Counted from the first letter of the stretch, positions 41,260 to 50,882 are shown. The stretch: DNA of 64,000 nt from an uncultured Bacteroidales bacterium (GCA_905235675.1 CAJONC010000001.1:1-64000), one strand, 5' to 3'. A program made the numbers and translations. The notes: a model not told the origin generated them from the sequence alone.

Positions 41260-42012
41260 TTATTCTTCCGCCGGCTTCATGGTCGTGTAGACGTTCGTCA
41301 CGTCTTCGTCGTCCTCAAGCAGGCCGATGAGTTTTTCAAGCGTGGAACGCTGTTCGGGAGTCACTTCCTTGAGTTCCACGTTGGGAATCTGCTCGAAGCC
41401 TCCGGAGATAAGTTCGTAGCCGTTCTCTTCAATGAACTTCTGGATGGCGCCGTAGGAACTGTAATCACCGTAAATCACCACTTCCTTGCTTTCGTTGTCA
41501 TCCTTGTCTACAACTATCTCTTCAAAGACCTCCTCCGCGCCGTAGTCGATAAGCTCGAGCTCGAGTTCGTCAAGGTCCAGTCCTTCGCTTTCCTTGATGC
41601 GGAAAACGCATTTGTGGTCGAACATGAAGGCTACGCTGCCGCTGGTGCCGAGCGATCCGCCGCACTTGTTGAAGTAGCTGCGAACGTTCGCAACGGTGCG
41701 GGTATTGTTGTCCGTGGCAGTCTCCACGAGATATGCGATGCCGAAGGGACCATAGCCTTCATAGATGACTTCCTTGAAGTCGCCCTGCTTGCTCTCGGTG
41801 GCCTTCTTGATTGCACGCTCGATATTCTCCTTGGGCATCTGCTCCGAACGGGCTTCGGCCATAAGGGCGCGCAGACGGGGGTTGCCGGTCACATCGGGGC
41901 CTCCCTGCTTGACTGCAATGGTGATTTCCTTTCCGAGTTTGGTGAAGGTGCGGGCCATGTGACCCCAGCGCTTCATCTTGCGTTCTTTGCGGAATTCAAA
42001 TGCACGTCCCAT
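41260..42012 (-). CDS. YebC/PmpR-family protein
   Basis: The 250-residue protein has the family start MGRAFEFRKERKMKRWGHMA and the blocks GNPRLRALMAEARSEQMPKENIERAI, YEGYGPFGIAYLVE and NKCGGSLGTSGSVAF. YebC proteins have been described as transcription regulators and as ribosome-associated factors that ease translation of proline runs, so the role here is open. It lies three bases after the TPR membrane-protein gene. Confidence 0.93.
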   Translation of the reverse strand: MGRAFEFRKERKMKRWGHMARTFTKLGKEITIAVKQGGPDVTGNPRLRALMAEARSEQMPKENIERAIKKATESKQGDFKEVIYEGYGPFGIAYLVETATDNNTRTVANVRSYFNKCGGSLGTSGSVAFMFDHKCVFRIKESEGLDLDELELELIDYGAEEVFEEIVVDKDDNESKEVVIYGDYSSYGAIQKFIEENGYELISGGFEQIPNVELKEVTPEQRSTLEKLIGLLEDDEDVTNVYTTMKPAEE

Positions 42013-42015
42013 GTT

Positions 42016-42690
42016 TTACTCCTCCACTGCTGAGATGTAACGGTCGATGTCGTATGCCTCTATGCTCTGGGGATACTTGTCCTTGACGGTCTTGTAGCAT
42101 TCGAGGGCGGCAGCCTTTTCACCGAGCTGCTCGAGGGCGAGGCCTTCCTTCACGAGATATGCGGCGGCATAGCTGTTGTCAGCCTTGCCCGCAGCCTTCT
42201 TGAATGCAGCGGCGGCTTCCTTGTAATCACCGAGTCCGACATAGGCGTCGCCGATATTGGAGAGGGCGCGTGCGGCGAGGATGGGTTCCTTGCCTTTGTA
42301 TTTCTTGAGATAGGAGATGGCTTCTTCGTAGTTGCCGAGCTGGAGCTCGCAGACACCGGCATAGAAATAAACCGCCTTGCCCGACTTGGTTCCGTAAGTG
42401 TCGATGATTTCGGCAAAACCGAGAACGTTGCCGTCGCCATTCAGGGCAAGTTCATATTCCCCGTTGCGGAAATTGTTCTCCGCAGGGAAGGTCTGCTCCT
42501 GGGCCTCGTCGCACTTGGGCTGGTACACATACCTCTGGTATGCGATGACGCCGAGCCATACTACGATGATCGCAATGATAACGCCCCAAAGAATCTTCTT
42601 GTAATTGTTGTAAAACTGTTCGAACTTGGAAACATTGTTTTCCACCTGCTCCTGACGAACTTCTTCCTTGTTTTTGCTTGTAGTAGCCAT
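42016..42690 (-). CDS. TPR protein with one transmembrane helix
   Basis: The 224-residue protein has a basic cytoplasmic N-terminus, a helix at ~34-52 (ILWGVIIAIIVVWLGVIAY) and about four TPR repeats (AVYFYAGVCELQLGNYEEAI, ALSNIGDAYVGLGDYKEAA) outside. The layout resembles YfgM-type ancillary proteins of the Sec translocon, a similarity in layout only. A -7 box TATTTTTG lies at 42731-42724. It is the first gene, followed by yebC. Confidence 0.82.
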   Translation of the reverse strand: MATTSKNKEEVRQEQVENNVSKFEQFYNNYKKILWGVIIAIIVVWLGVIAYQRYVYQPKCDEAQEQTFPAENNFRNGEYELALNGDGNVLGFAEIIDTYGTKSGKAVYFYAGVCELQLGNYEEAISYLKKYKGKEPILAARALSNIGDAYVGLGDYKEAAAAFKKAAGKADNSYAAAYLVKEGLALEQLGEKAAALECYKTVKDKYPQSIEAYDIDRYISAVEE

Positions 42691-42723
42691 ATCTGTTTTA
42701 ACTTATATTTTCGTAATAGCTTG

Positions 42724-42731
42724 CAAAAATA
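42724..42731 (-). promoter_or_regulatory. -7 box for the TPR-yebC operon
   Basis: TATTTTTG on the minus strand, 33 bases before the TPR gene ATG. Confidence 0.5.
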
Positions 42732-42759
42732 TAAAAATTCGCGCAGAATTACAATAGCT

Positions 42760-44211
42760 TTATTCAACACCATTGTTCTTGGCAGATAATTGCTGATGTG
42801 CAGGACGGAGAAGGTCGAGGACGACTTTTACGGGGTTAAAGGTTTCTACGGGGACTTCGACGAAAAGTGTGTTCCAGTCGCTCATTGAACCGTTCCAGAG
42901 ACCAGGCAGCTCAAGTGCACGGAGCGGCCGTCCCTGATAACTCTTGGAAGAGATGAACCCTGCATCGGAATCGACATAATCCGGCAGCCTGAACTTCTTT
43001 CCACTGTAGTCGTAAAGGCAGCATACCAAATCCACAGGATTGAAATGAGTGGCGGACTTCAAGGCCGCAACCGCCGCGGGATCGTCGGGATTTATCTGCA
43101 CGCTTTCAAGTATCTGCAACGAAGTGCTGCCGTCCCTGCCCCTGATTATGAAAGGTCCTCCCCCAGACTCGCCGAGATTCTTCACCATTCCGCAGACGCG
43201 CACCGGACGGTTGAGCTTTCCGCGCACCTGCGTCACAAGTTCAGCTCCGTCCGCCTCGGGAAGCTCCACGCACAGTACATCGCGGAGGAAAGGAACTATC
43301 TCCTCCCTGCAGAGGGCTTCTGCATTGTCCGGCCCTGCATCCAGGCGGCGGAGATACCCGAATATGGTATCGCGCAACTCCAGCGCCCTTCCCATCAGCA
43401 CCTGCTTGTATTCCGCGGTCAGCGGAAGATAATTCTCCACGGCGACATTGTCGATATTCTTCACGGAAACAAGTTCCTGTTCCACTTCATTCAGGTTATA
43501 GATCAGCGCACCATGCCCTGCAGGCCTGCGGAGCACCGAACCGTCGTCACAGAGGAAAGGCTCGTTGTCGGGCGTCACGGCTATTGTGTCGGTTTCCTTC
43601 GACTGACAGGTAAACTTTACATTGTATTTTACCCCGTAGCGCTGTTCGTACACGGGAAGCACCTCCGCAAGCGCATCTTCGAAAAGCTCCCTGTGCTCGG
43701 GAGAAATGGTGAACACCAGATTAACGCTCCCGTCGTCATTGCGCATATATCGCTGTCCCTCGACAAGATGCTCTGCAAGCGCCGTACGCACTTCGTCCGG
43801 ATAACGGTGGAACTTGAGCACGCCCTTGGGCTTGCTGCCATATCCCAGCCCGGGTTCTTTCAGAAGGGCCTCCGCAGTACGGATGCAATCGGCATCGGAT
43901 GCGGCCGAAGGTTTCCCGAAAACGGACTCGTCGTAAAATGCGAAACTTTCAATATTCCCTGTCAGCCTGCGCACGGCATCATTCGGGCTTTCAAGGCCGA
44001 CAAAGATATCCTTGAACATGCGCGAGGCCGCTCCCGAAGCGGGCACGAACTTCACTTTGCCCTTTACCTCAGCCTTTCCGAGCGCATCCAGGCACTCCCG
44101 CTTCCTCTTTTCATCCAGCACCTCTATGCCCCTTCCGGGCGTAGCGGGCGCCACGATATCCATCCAGGGAAAACCTTCCCTGAAATATTTCATCTGTTCC
44201 TGTTCGGTCAT
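42760..44211 (-). CDS. DUF4301 family protein
   Basis: The 483-residue protein matches the Bacteroidota family DUF4301 (FREGFPWMDIVAPATPGRGI, VPASGAASRMFKDIF, KPKGVLKFHRYPDEVRTALA, RPAGHGALIYNLN). VPASGAASRM and PAGHGAL recall nucleotidyltransferase-like sugar-phosphate enzymes, so nucleotide or sugar phosphate binding is plausible. No function is established. It is soluble, and lies between pdxB and the TPR gene in the same direction. Confidence 0.82.
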   Translation of the reverse strand: MTEQEQMKYFREGFPWMDIVAPATPGRGIEVLDEKRKRECLDALGKAEVKGKVKFVPASGAASRMFKDIFVGLESPNDAVRRLTGNIESFAFYDESVFGKPSAASDADCIRTAEALLKEPGLGYGSKPKGVLKFHRYPDEVRTALAEHLVEGQRYMRNDDGSVNLVFTISPEHRELFEDALAEVLPVYEQRYGVKYNVKFTCQSKETDTIAVTPDNEPFLCDDGSVLRRPAGHGALIYNLNEVEQELVSVKNIDNVAVENYLPLTAEYKQVLMGRALELRDTIFGYLRRLDAGPDNAEALCREEIVPFLRDVLCVELPEADGAELVTQVRGKLNRPVRVCGMVKNLGESGGGPFIIRGRDGSTSLQILESVQINPDDPAAVAALKSATHFNPVDLVCCLYDYSGKKFRLPDYVDSDAGFISSKSYQGRPLRALELPGLWNGSMSDWNTLFVEVPVETFNPVKVVLDLLRPAHQQLSAKNNGVE

Positions 44212-44232
44212 ATAGTTTTGTGTTATGGTGTT

Positions 44233-45264
44233 CTAAATGTAGAATTCCCTGCGATAGCGATACATGCGCCTGAGTTCATCGAAGCCGCCCGGATTGACGC
44301 GGAAAAGGAAATCATCGGTAAAAACCGGATAATTGTACTGTATCATGGATGCTATCTGCCCCTGGGTGAGACCGGAAATATCGAGACGCACCGCTTCCAG
44401 TTCCTTTACTTCCGCCGGCGGGAAAAAGTCGTACAGAGGCTCTATCTTGAAGAATCTCGCCACCGAGCGCACTACAGCCGAAGTCGCCCTCTGCTTGCCC
44501 TGGTAGGAATATCCCGCAATGTGCGGAGTGGCAATGGTGGCCTTCTCCAGAAGAGTCAGGTTGATGTCCGGCTCGTTGTTCCAGTTGTCGATGATGATGG
44601 GGCCCAAACGCGGTGCGGCATCTATAAGGGCGTCATCCACCACAATCTCCCCCCTGGAAGTATTTATGAAAAAGGCGCCGAACTTCATCTTCGCGAAAAA
44701 GTCCGCGTCCGCCATCCCCCTCGTACTTTCGTTCAGGGGGACATGCATGGTAACCACATCCGAATTCCCGAGAAGATAATCCAGGCTCACGAACTGCGCG
44801 GCCCCTTCAGCTTCGGCCCTCGGCGGGTCGCAAAGCAGCACCTTGAGGCCGAGCTGCCTCGCCACGTTCTCCACGCGGGACCCCACCTGCCCCACGCCCA
44901 CTATCCCCATCGTGGCGCCCGCAAGAGGGATGCGTTCCCTGCTCGCAGCACCGTAGAGGGCGGAAAAGACATAGTTCATCACTCCGCCGGAATTGCATCC
45001 GGGGGCATTCTGCACATAGATGCCGGCATCCATGCAATACTGCCGGTCGATATGGTCGGTTCCTATGGTTGCGGTTGCTATCAGCTTGACCGGAGTGCCT
45101 TCGAGAAGGGAGCGGTTGCATTTTGTGTTGTGGAGCACCACGAGGGCGTCGGCATCGGCAAGATCGGCGTTGCAGATACTCTGGCCTTCCAGATATTCTA
45201 TGTCGGCATAAGGCTCCAGGATTCCTTTGATGAAGGGAATTGCCCTGTCGATAACTATCTTCAT
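44233..45264 (-). CDS. pdxB: 4-phosphoerythronate dehydrogenase
   Basis: PdxB oxidises 4-phosphoerythronate in the DXP-dependent route to pyridoxal phosphate. The 343-residue protein of the D-2-hydroxyacid dehydrogenase family shows IGTDHIDRQYC, NAPGCNSGGVMNYVFSAL, the Rossmann motif MGIVGVGQVGSRV, the catalytic Arg in INTSRGEIV, Glu in WNNEPDIN and His in IATPHIAGYSYQGK. The last residues GYSYQGK are typical of PdxB rather than SerA. The ATG overlaps the DUF721 stop by four bases. Confidence 0.93.
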   Translation of the reverse strand: MKIVIDRAIPFIKGILEPYADIEYLEGQSICNADLADADALVVLHNTKCNRSLLEGTPVKLIATATIGTDHIDRQYCMDAGIYVQNAPGCNSGGVMNYVFSALYGAASRERIPLAGATMGIVGVGQVGSRVENVARQLGLKVLLCDPPRAEAEGAAQFVSLDYLLGNSDVVTMHVPLNESTRGMADADFFAKMKFGAFFINTSRGEIVVDDALIDAAPRLGPIIIDNWNNEPDINLTLLEKATIATPHIAGYSYQGKQRATSAVVRSVARFFKIEPLYDFFPPAEVKELEAVRLDISGLTQGQIASMIQYNYPVFTDDFLFRVNPGGFDELRRMYRYRREFYI

Positions 45265-45593
45265 CTCAGTATCAGCTGTTTAACTGCAGGGCCTTCCTCC
45301 CCTTTGGTGATGAAAAGTTCATCTCCGGCGAGAATTTCATTCATCCTCTGGAGTATTCCGTCCCTGTTCAACATCAGCTGGTTGCATATAACCGACGAAG
45401 ACAGGGTGATATAGAGTTTTCCGTCGCGGAAATAACGCTTTATCGTATAATTTCCCGCCCCTGACGCTTCATTCCACGCGGCGAAGATGCGGTGGGAATT
45501 GTGAGTGGCCGAGACATGCGACTCGCATATCATCTGTTTGAAGACTTCGGCGAGGGGCTGGGCGTTCTTCCTGGCGATACGGTTGCTACTCAT
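45261..45593 (-). CDS. DUF721 (DciA-like) protein
   Basis: The 110-residue protein has the DUF721 core (LAEVFKQMICESHVSATHNS, IFAAWNEASG, TIKRYFRDGKLYITLSSSVICNQLMLNRDGILQRMNEI spread over ~20-100). This domain occurs in DciA, the ancestral loader of the replicative helicase. The ATG at 45593 overlaps the recF stop by eight bases, and recF adjacency fits a replication role. An upstream in-frame ATG at 45623 lies deeper inside recF and is less likely. Confidence 0.82.
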   Translation of the reverse strand: MSSNRIARKNAQPLAEVFKQMICESHVSATHNSHRIFAAWNEASGAGNYTIKRYFRDGKLYITLSSSVICNQLMLNRDGILQRMNEILAGDELFITKGEEGPAVKQLILR

Positions 45594-46680
45594 TGCGGGT
45601 GAATGCGCCTCCCTTCGCTTCATAGTATGTGCGTTCCGTAGTGAGACTGTCCACTATTCCGCTGAGCCTCACCTTGTTGCTGTCCGACAGGAATATCTGT
45701 CCGAAATCATTCCCCGCCACCATTGCAAGCAGGTTCTGCACGCGCCCCATGTCGAGCTTGTCGAAAAGGTCGTCCAGCAGGAGTATGGGCGCATAGCCGT
45801 AGCGGCCCTTCATCAGGCTGTACTGGGCGAATTTCAATGCCACGAGGAAGGATTTCTGCTGGCCCTGGGATCCGCATTTGCGTATGGGATATCCGTCCAT
45901 TTCGAAGATGAAATCGTCGCGGTGCACGCCCGCACCGGTGAACTTCAGTATCGAATCTTTCTCCCTCCTCTCGCGGAGCAGTTTTTCCAGAGGAGCCTTG
46001 TCGAGATCGGAACGGTAGCTCACCGACACGTTCTCGCGCCCTCCCGAAATTCGGGAATAGAAGCTCTGCACAAGCGGGGAAAGGTCTTCCGCCATCGCCC
46101 TGCGCATCTCATAGACCGGCTGCGCGTTGGAAGCCATGCCCTCCTCCACCACATCCAGCAGCTCCGCATCCGTGCATCCGTCCTTGAGCAGGCGGTTGCG
46201 CTGCAGAAGCAGCCTGGTATAGTTCTGGACGGCATTCAGGTACTCCGCACTCATCTGCGACAGCAGGGCGTTGCTGAACCGGCGCCTCTCGTCCCCGCTT
46301 TCGCTCACCATCACCACGTCCGAAGGCGACACCATCACCACCGGAACGAGCCCTATGTGGTCTGCGAGCCGCGGATACGGCTTGTCGTCGCGCCGTAGCT
46401 TCTTTCCCGAGGAATCCACCTGTATGCTGATGCGGGTATCCGGCCCCGAAGGCATTTCGTAGAGTCCGGAAAGTGCGAAACTGCTGCAACCGTGGCGGAA
46501 ATTGAACTTGTCGGACGATGCAAAGGCGCTCTTTGTCATTGAAAGATACCAGATTGCATCCAGAAGGTTGGTCTTTCCCTCCCCGTTTCCGCCGGAAATG
46601 CAGTTCAGGTTGGGACAGAACTCCAGTTCCTGCAACTCGATGTTGCGGAAGTCCTGTACCACTATTTTCCTGATGTCCAT
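45586..46680 (-). CDS. recF: DNA replication and repair protein RecF
   Basis: RecF loads RecA at gaps with RecO and RecR. The 364-residue SMC-like ATPase has Walker A SGGNGEGKTNLLDAIWYLS (~31-49), signature KCGSQGQQKSFLVALKFAQ and Walker B APILLLDDLFDKLD. The -7 box TACTTTTG (46695-46688) is seven bases from the ATG, so the leader is very short. It heads recF-DUF721-pdxB and is divergent from the mmd operon. Confidence 0.95.
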   Translation of the reverse strand: MDIRKIVVQDFRNIELQELEFCPNLNCISGGNGEGKTNLLDAIWYLSMTKSAFASSDKFNFRHGCSSFALSGLYEMPSGPDTRISIQVDSSGKKLRRDDKPYPRLADHIGLVPVVMVSPSDVVMVSESGDERRRFSNALLSQMSAEYLNAVQNYTRLLLQRNRLLKDGCTDAELLDVVEEGMASNAQPVYEMRRAMAEDLSPLVQSFYSRISGGRENVSVSYRSDLDKAPLEKLLRERREKDSILKFTGAGVHRDDFIFEMDGYPIRKCGSQGQQKSFLVALKFAQYSLMKGRYGYAPILLLDDLFDKLDMGRVQNLLAMVAGNDFGQIFLSDSNKVRLSGIVDSLTTERTYYEAKGGAFTRNE

Positions 46681-46687
46681 TGTCCCA

Positions 46688-46715
46688 CAAAAGTAAAAAA
46701 TAATGACTATATTTG
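46688..46715. promoter_or_regulatory. Divergent -7 boxes for recF and the mmd operon
   Basis: TACTTTTG on the minus strand (46695-46688) and TATATTTG on the plus strand (46708-46715) are 12 bases apart. The plus-strand box lies 35 bases before the mmdA ATG at 46751. Confidence 0.65.
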
Positions 46716-46750
46716 CAAGATTAAAGGTTGTACTGAAACACCACTTGACT

Positions 46751-48313
46751 ATGAGTATACAACAGGAAAAGATTCAGGCGCTGGTGGAGCGCAGGGCGAA
46801 GGCCAGGCTGGGAGGAGGCGAAAAACGCATCGATGCCCAGCACGAAAAAGGCAAGCTTACCGCTAGGGAGCGCCTTGCGCTGCTGCTCGACGAAGGAAGT
46901 TTCGAAGAGTTCGACATGTTCGTCCAGCACCGCTGCACCAACTTCGGAATGGAGAAATCCCACCCTGACGGCGACGGAGTGGTTACCGGACAGGGAACCG
47001 TCGGAGGCCGCCAGGTTTTCGTATATGCACAGGACTTCACCGTCAGCGGAGGATCGCTCAGCAAGACCATGAGCGAGAAGATCTGCAAGGTCATGGACAT
47101 GGCAATGCGCGCCGGAGCTCCGGTAATAGGGCTCAACGACTCGGGGGGCGCCCGCATCCAGGAAGGTATCGACGCCCTCGCAGGTTACGGCGAGATTTTC
47201 GAACGCAACATCCTCGCCAGCGGCGTGGTTCCCCAGATTTCGGGCATATTCGGCCCGTGCGCAGGCGGTGCGGTCTACTCCCCCGCCCTCACCGACTTCA
47301 CCCTGATGGTGAAAAACACTTCCTACATGTTCCTAACCGGCCCTGCCGTAGTGAAGAGCGTGACAGGGGAAGATGTCGACCAGGAGAGCCTGGGCGGAGC
47401 GAGCGTGCATGCCTCCAAGAGCGGCGTTGCCGATTTTGCGGCTGAAGACGAGCAGGACGGCATCGATACCATCAAACGCCTGCTGGGCTATATCCCCCAG
47501 AACAATTTGGAGACTGCTCCCGTGCGTCCCACGGCAGACCCCGTCAACAGGATGTCGGATCTCCTGAACGAAATAATCCCCGACAATCCCAACAAGGCCT
47601 ACGACATGTACGAGGTCATCGCCTCCATAGTGGACGACGGCGACTTCTTCGAGGTTCACAGGGAATTCGCGAAGAACATAATAGTGGGATTCGCGCATTT
47701 CGGCGGGCGCAGCGTGGGAATCGTTGCCAACCAGCCCAAGGTGCTTGCCGGAGTGCTGGATATCAACGCCTCCCGCAAGGCGGCCCGTTTCGTGCGCTTC
47801 TGCGACGCATTCAACATTCCTCTCGTCACCCTCGTGGACGTTCCCGGATTCCTTCCCGGCACACAGCAGGAGTACGGTGCGGTCATCACCAACGGAGCCA
47901 AGCTGCTCTACGCTTACGGCGAAGCCACCGTGCCCAAGGTTACGGTCACCCTCCGCAAGGCTTACGGCGGAGCGCACATAGTGATGAGCTGCAAGCAGCT
48001 CCGTGGCGACATCAACTACGCCTGGCCCACCGCCCAGATTGCGGTGATGGGTGCGGACGGAGCAGTGAACGTGCTGTATGGCAAGGAGATAAAGGCGGAG
48101 ACCGACCCTGCGAAACAGGCGGAAGTGCGTGCAGCGAAGAAAGAAGAATACGAAGAGCTCTTCAACAATCCCTACCAGGCCGCCCAGAAGGGTTATATCG
48201 AAGATGTGATCGAGCCGCGAAACACCCGTTTCCGCGTTATCCGCGCACTCGAAAGCCTGCAGGGAAAGCGCCAGGAACTTCCTGCGAAGAAACACGATAA
48301 TCTGCCTCTGTGA
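46751..48313 (+). CDS. mmdA: Methylmalonyl-CoA decarboxylase / propionyl-CoA carboxylase carboxyltransferase subunit
   Basis: The 520-residue carboxyltransferase moves CO2 between methylmalonyl-CoA and biotin. Motifs are [58 protein letters not shown] and [17 protein letters not shown] (acyl-CoA and biotin oxyanion sites). Together with the next three genes this forms the membrane-bound, Na+-pumping decarboxylase that makes propionyl-CoA. ATG 46751 ([11 protein letters not shown]) is preferred over the earlier TTG-type start at 46703, which would precede the promoter. Its stop overlaps the OadG-like start by four bases. Confidence 0.93.
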   Translation: MSIQQEKIQALVERRAKARLGGGEKRIDAQHEKGKLTARERLALLLDEGSFEEFDMFVQHRCTNFGMEKSHPDGDGVVTGQGTVGGRQVFVYAQDFTVSGGSLSKTMSEKICKVMDMAMRAGAPVIGLNDSGGARIQEGIDALAGYGEIFERNILASGVVPQISGIFGPCAGGAVYSPALTDFTLMVKNTSYMFLTGPAVVKSVTGEDVDQESLGGASVHASKSGVADFAAEDEQDGIDTIKRLLGYIPQNNLETAPVRPTADPVNRMSDLLNEIIPDNPNKAYDMYEVIASIVDDGDFFEVHREFAKNIIVGFAHFGGRSVGIVANQPKVLAGVLDINASRKAARFVRFCDAFNIPLVTLVDVPGFLPGTQQEYGAVITNGAKLLYAYGEATVPKVTVTLRKAYGGAHIVMSCKQLRGDINYAWPTAQIAVMGADGAVNVLYGKEIKAETDPAKQAEVRAAKKEEYEELFNNPYQAAQKGYIEDVIEPRNTRFRVIRALESLQGKRQELPAKKHDNLPL

Positions 48314-48717
48314 TGATGACTGTCCTTGACATGACCGCAGGCGCACAGCGTATGGCGGAGACCGACCCCCACGGCTGGACACTGTCCCTGATTGCCGTCA
48401 CCGTGGTGTTCTCGGCCCTGCTTGTGCTGTTCTGCGTATATACCCTTATAGGTAAGCTTTCGCAGCCCAAGGCCCCGAAGGCGCCCAAGGCGAAAAAGTC
48501 TTCCGGAAGCACTCCGGACGGCGAAGTGGCCGCAGCAATCGCAATGGCCCTCGAAGCGGAACTTGGCGGAGAGCTCAACGCTGCCATCGCCCTGGCCCTG
48601 CACCTGCATCTCAGCAATGCCGTGCACGACACCGAGCCCGGCATCATAACCATAGCACCCCGCGAAAGCGCGTGGGGCAATCCATCCCTTAATTTCAGAA
48701 AAAGTCCCAGGAAATGA
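48310..48717 (+). CDS. OadG-like gamma/delta subunit of the Na+-pumping decarboxylase
   Basis: The 135-residue protein has one N-terminal membrane helix ([24 protein letters not shown]), then a Lys/Pro/Ala-rich flexible segment ([10 protein letters not shown]) and a helical tail ([20 protein letters not shown]). This is the usual anchor that holds the carboxyltransferase and biotin carrier to the membrane pump. Overlaps of four bases on both sides show tight coupling with mmdA and the biotin carrier. Confidence 0.85.
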   Translation: MMMTVLDMTAGAQRMAETDPHGWTLSLIAVTVVFSALLVLFCVYTLIGKLSQPKAPKAPKAKKSSGSTPDGEVAAAIAMALEAELGGELNAAIALALHLHLSNAVHDTEPGIITIAPRESAWGNPSLNFRKSPRK

Positions 48718-49172
48718 GTGAATATAAATTCAAAATCAACGGTAAGGATTTCAACGTTACCGTAAATTCAGTAGAAGGCAAGAATGCGTCCGTCACAGTG
48801 AACGGAGTGGATTATAACGTGGATATCGAATCAAGGTCTGAAGGGAGTCTCTCCTCTTCAGCCGCGAGTCCGGTTGCAGCGCAGCAAAGTGCAGCTCCAA
48901 AGCCTGCCGCAAGCGAGACGGTTTCCGGAGCAAGCCCCGCTGCTGCGGGCACAGGTGCCGGAAAGAAAATCACCTCTCCCCTTCCGGGCGTAATCATCGA
49001 CGTCTGCGTCAAGGAAGGCCAGGCCGTGAAGCGCGGCCAGAAAATTGCGGTGATTGAAGCCATGAAGATGGAGAACGACATCCTCGCGGAATCCGACGGA
49101 ACCGTTACCGCCATCTATGTAAAGAAGACTGATTCGGTGCTTGAAGGAGCCGACATTGCCAGCATTGCATAA
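48714..49172 (+). CDS. mmdC: Biotin carboxyl carrier subunit
   Basis: The 152-residue protein has a ~40-residue N-terminal fold (YKFKINGKDFNVTVNSVEG), an Ala/Ser/Pro linker (~43-83) and a C-terminal biotinyl domain with biotinylated Lys118 in VIEAMKMEND. It carries CO2 from the carboxyltransferase to the membrane subunit. It lies three bases before the beta-subunit gene. No biotin carboxylase gene follows, which fits a decarboxylase pump rather than a carboxylase. Confidence 0.92.
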   Translation: MSEYKFKINGKDFNVTVNSVEGKNASVTVNGVDYNVDIESRSEGSLSSSAASPVAAQQSAAPKPAASETVSGASPAAAGTGAGKKITSPLPGVIIDVCVKEGQAVKRGQKIAVIEAMKMENDILAESDGTVTAIYVKKTDSVLEGADIASIA

Positions 49173-49174
49173 GG

Positions 49175-50317
49175 ATGAATGATGTGATACAGAGCCTCCA
49201 GCAATTCTGGAGCTTTACCGGCTTTGCGAACTTCACCTGGCAGCATCTGGCGATGATTTGCATAGGCCTGGTGTTTGTCTATCTCGGAATCAAGAAGCAC
49301 TGGGAGCCGCTTCTGCTCGTTCCCATAGGCTTCGGTATGATTATAGGCAACATCCCCCTTCCCGAAGGGATGCAGGTCAGCATCTACGAAGAAGGTTCGG
49401 TGCTCAACATACTTTACCAGGGTGTGCGCAGGGGTTGGTATCCCCCTCTCATCTTCCTCGGGATCGGAGCCATGACCGACTTCAGCGCCCTTATCTCCCA
49501 GCCGAGGCTGGTGCTCATAGGCGCCGCGGCACAGATGGGCATCTTCGGCGCTTACCTGCTCGCCCTCGCACTCGGATTCACACCCAATGAGGCCGGTGCA
49601 ATCGGCATAATAGGCGGTGCAGACGGCCCTACCGCCATCTTCCTCAGCGGCAAGCTCGCGCCGGAACTTATGGGCGCGATTGCGGTATCTGCGTATTCGT
49701 ATATGGCGCTGGTGCCTGTAATACAGAAGCCGATAATGCTGCTGATGACCACAAAGAAGGAGCGCCTTATCCGTATGAAGAAGCCCCGCGAAGTGAGTCA
49801 GAAAGAGAAAATTATCTTCCCTATCGTGGGATTCATCTGCACCGCGTTCATAGTTCCTTCAGGACTGCCTCTGCTCGGCATGCTATTCTTCGGCAACCTG
49901 CTGAAGGAATCCGGCGTAACCCGTCGCCTTGCCGAAACCGCCCGCGGACCTCTAATCGACGTAGTCACCACCCTGATAGGCCTTACAGTAGGAGCCTCAA
50001 CCCAGGCGGATGTGTTCCTGAACTCCCGTTCGGTTAAGATTTTCCTGCTCGGCCTGGTGTCCTTCGTGATAGCCACCTTCTGCGGAGTGCTGTTCGTGAA
50101 GATTATGAACCTCTTCTGCAAGGAAGGCAACAAGATCAATCCCCTCATCGGCAACGCCGGAGTGTCCGCCGTGCCGGACAGCGCCCGCGTAAGCGAAACC
50201 GTCGGCCTCGAAGCGGATCCTTCCAACCACCTGCTGATGCACGCCATGGCCCCGAACGTGGCCGGTGTCATCGGCTCGGCAGTCGCGGCCGGTATTCTCC
50301 TCGGATTCCTGGGATAA
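49175..50317 (+). CDS. mmdB: Na+-translocating decarboxylase beta subunit
   Basis: The 380-residue integral membrane protein (about 10 helices) decarboxylates carboxybiotin and exports Na+. Family blocks are PIGFGMIIGNIPLPEG, YPPLIFLGIGAMTDFSALISQP, IGIIGGADGPTAIFLSGKLAP (conserved Asp at the ion site), GNLLKESGVTRRL and AGVSAVPDSARVS. It ends the operon and is followed by the seven-unit hairpin array instead of an ordinary terminator. Confidence 0.95.
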   Translation: MNDVIQSLQQFWSFTGFANFTWQHLAMICIGLVFVYLGIKKHWEPLLLVPIGFGMIIGNIPLPEGMQVSIYEEGSVLNILYQGVRRGWYPPLIFLGIGAMTDFSALISQPRLVLIGAAAQMGIFGAYLLALALGFTPNEAGAIGIIGGADGPTAIFLSGKLAPELMGAIAVSAYSYMALVPVIQKPIMLLMTTKKERLIRMKKPREVSQKEKIIFPIVGFICTAFIVPSGLPLLGMLFFGNLLKESGVTRRLAETARGPLIDVVTTLIGLTVGASTQADVFLNSRSVKIFLLGLVSFVIATFCGVLFVKIMNLFCKEGNKINPLIGNAGVSAVPDSARVSETVGLEADPSNHLLMHAMAPNVAGVIGSAVAAGILLGFLG

Positions 50318-50362
50318 AGATTGTTTTACTTCAGCACGCCGCAGGTCTCTGCGATTTAGGTG

Positions 50363-50719
50363 GGACCTACAGCGGAAAACCCAGAAAAGTGCTGTAGGTC
50401 CTTGCGATTCAATGGGGACCTACAGCGGAAAACCCAGAAAAGCGCCGTAGGTCCCTGCGTTTCAAGGGGGACCTACAGCGGAAATCCCAGAAAAGTGCCG
50501 TAGGTCCCTGCGTTTCAATGGGGACCTACAGCGGAAATCCCAGAAAAGTGCCGTAGGTCCATGCGTTTCAGGCGGGACCTACAGCGGAAAACCCAGAAAA
50601 GTGTCGTAGGTCTTTGCGTTTCAAGGGGGACCTATAGCGGAAACTCAGGAAAAGTACCGTAGGTCCCTGCGATTTAGGTAGGACCTACTGCGAAAATCCC
50701 GGAAAAGTGCTGTAGGTCC
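50363..50719. repeat. Seven-unit tandem hairpin array with exact 53-bp period
   Basis: Units start at 50363, 50416, 50469, 50522, 50575, 50628 and 50681. Each 39-bp core has arms close to GGACCTACAGC and GCTGTAGGTCC and a loop like GGAAAACCCAGAAAAGT. The 14-base linkers are also similar (YTGCGTTTCAAKGG), so the array is a tandem repeat and not a CRISPR. Units 2-4 have GCCGTAGGTCC in the right arm, which gives G-U wobble in a minus-strand transcript but an A-C mismatch in a plus-strand one. Outer units (6, 7) are more decayed. Confidence 0.97.
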
Positions 50720-50882
50720 TTGCAGCTAACGTAGTGAATTACTTATCCGGCAAATACGGTGCGATCGTCGGAAGCGGTTTCTCCTAACGGCAATTCCATT
50801 TTTGAACTCAATACGCTATTATAATATCGACCATAAGGCAGTGGGGCTCCCCTATGACAGAGGGAAGGAACAGGACAAGAAG

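Noticed and set aside
43045..45414. 789-residue open frame on the plus strand
   Set aside because: It is antisense to DUF4301, pdxB and DUF721, all of which have convincing motifs and overlapping operon spacing.
50363..50719. CRISPR array
   Set aside because: The 14-base linkers are nearly identical instead of unique, the repeat core is a long palindrome of 39 bp, and no cas gene is nearby.
50720..50882. Small gene between the hairpin array and kbl
   Set aside because: The only frame (from 50802) runs into the kbl terminator and coding region in antisense and has no protein-like pattern.
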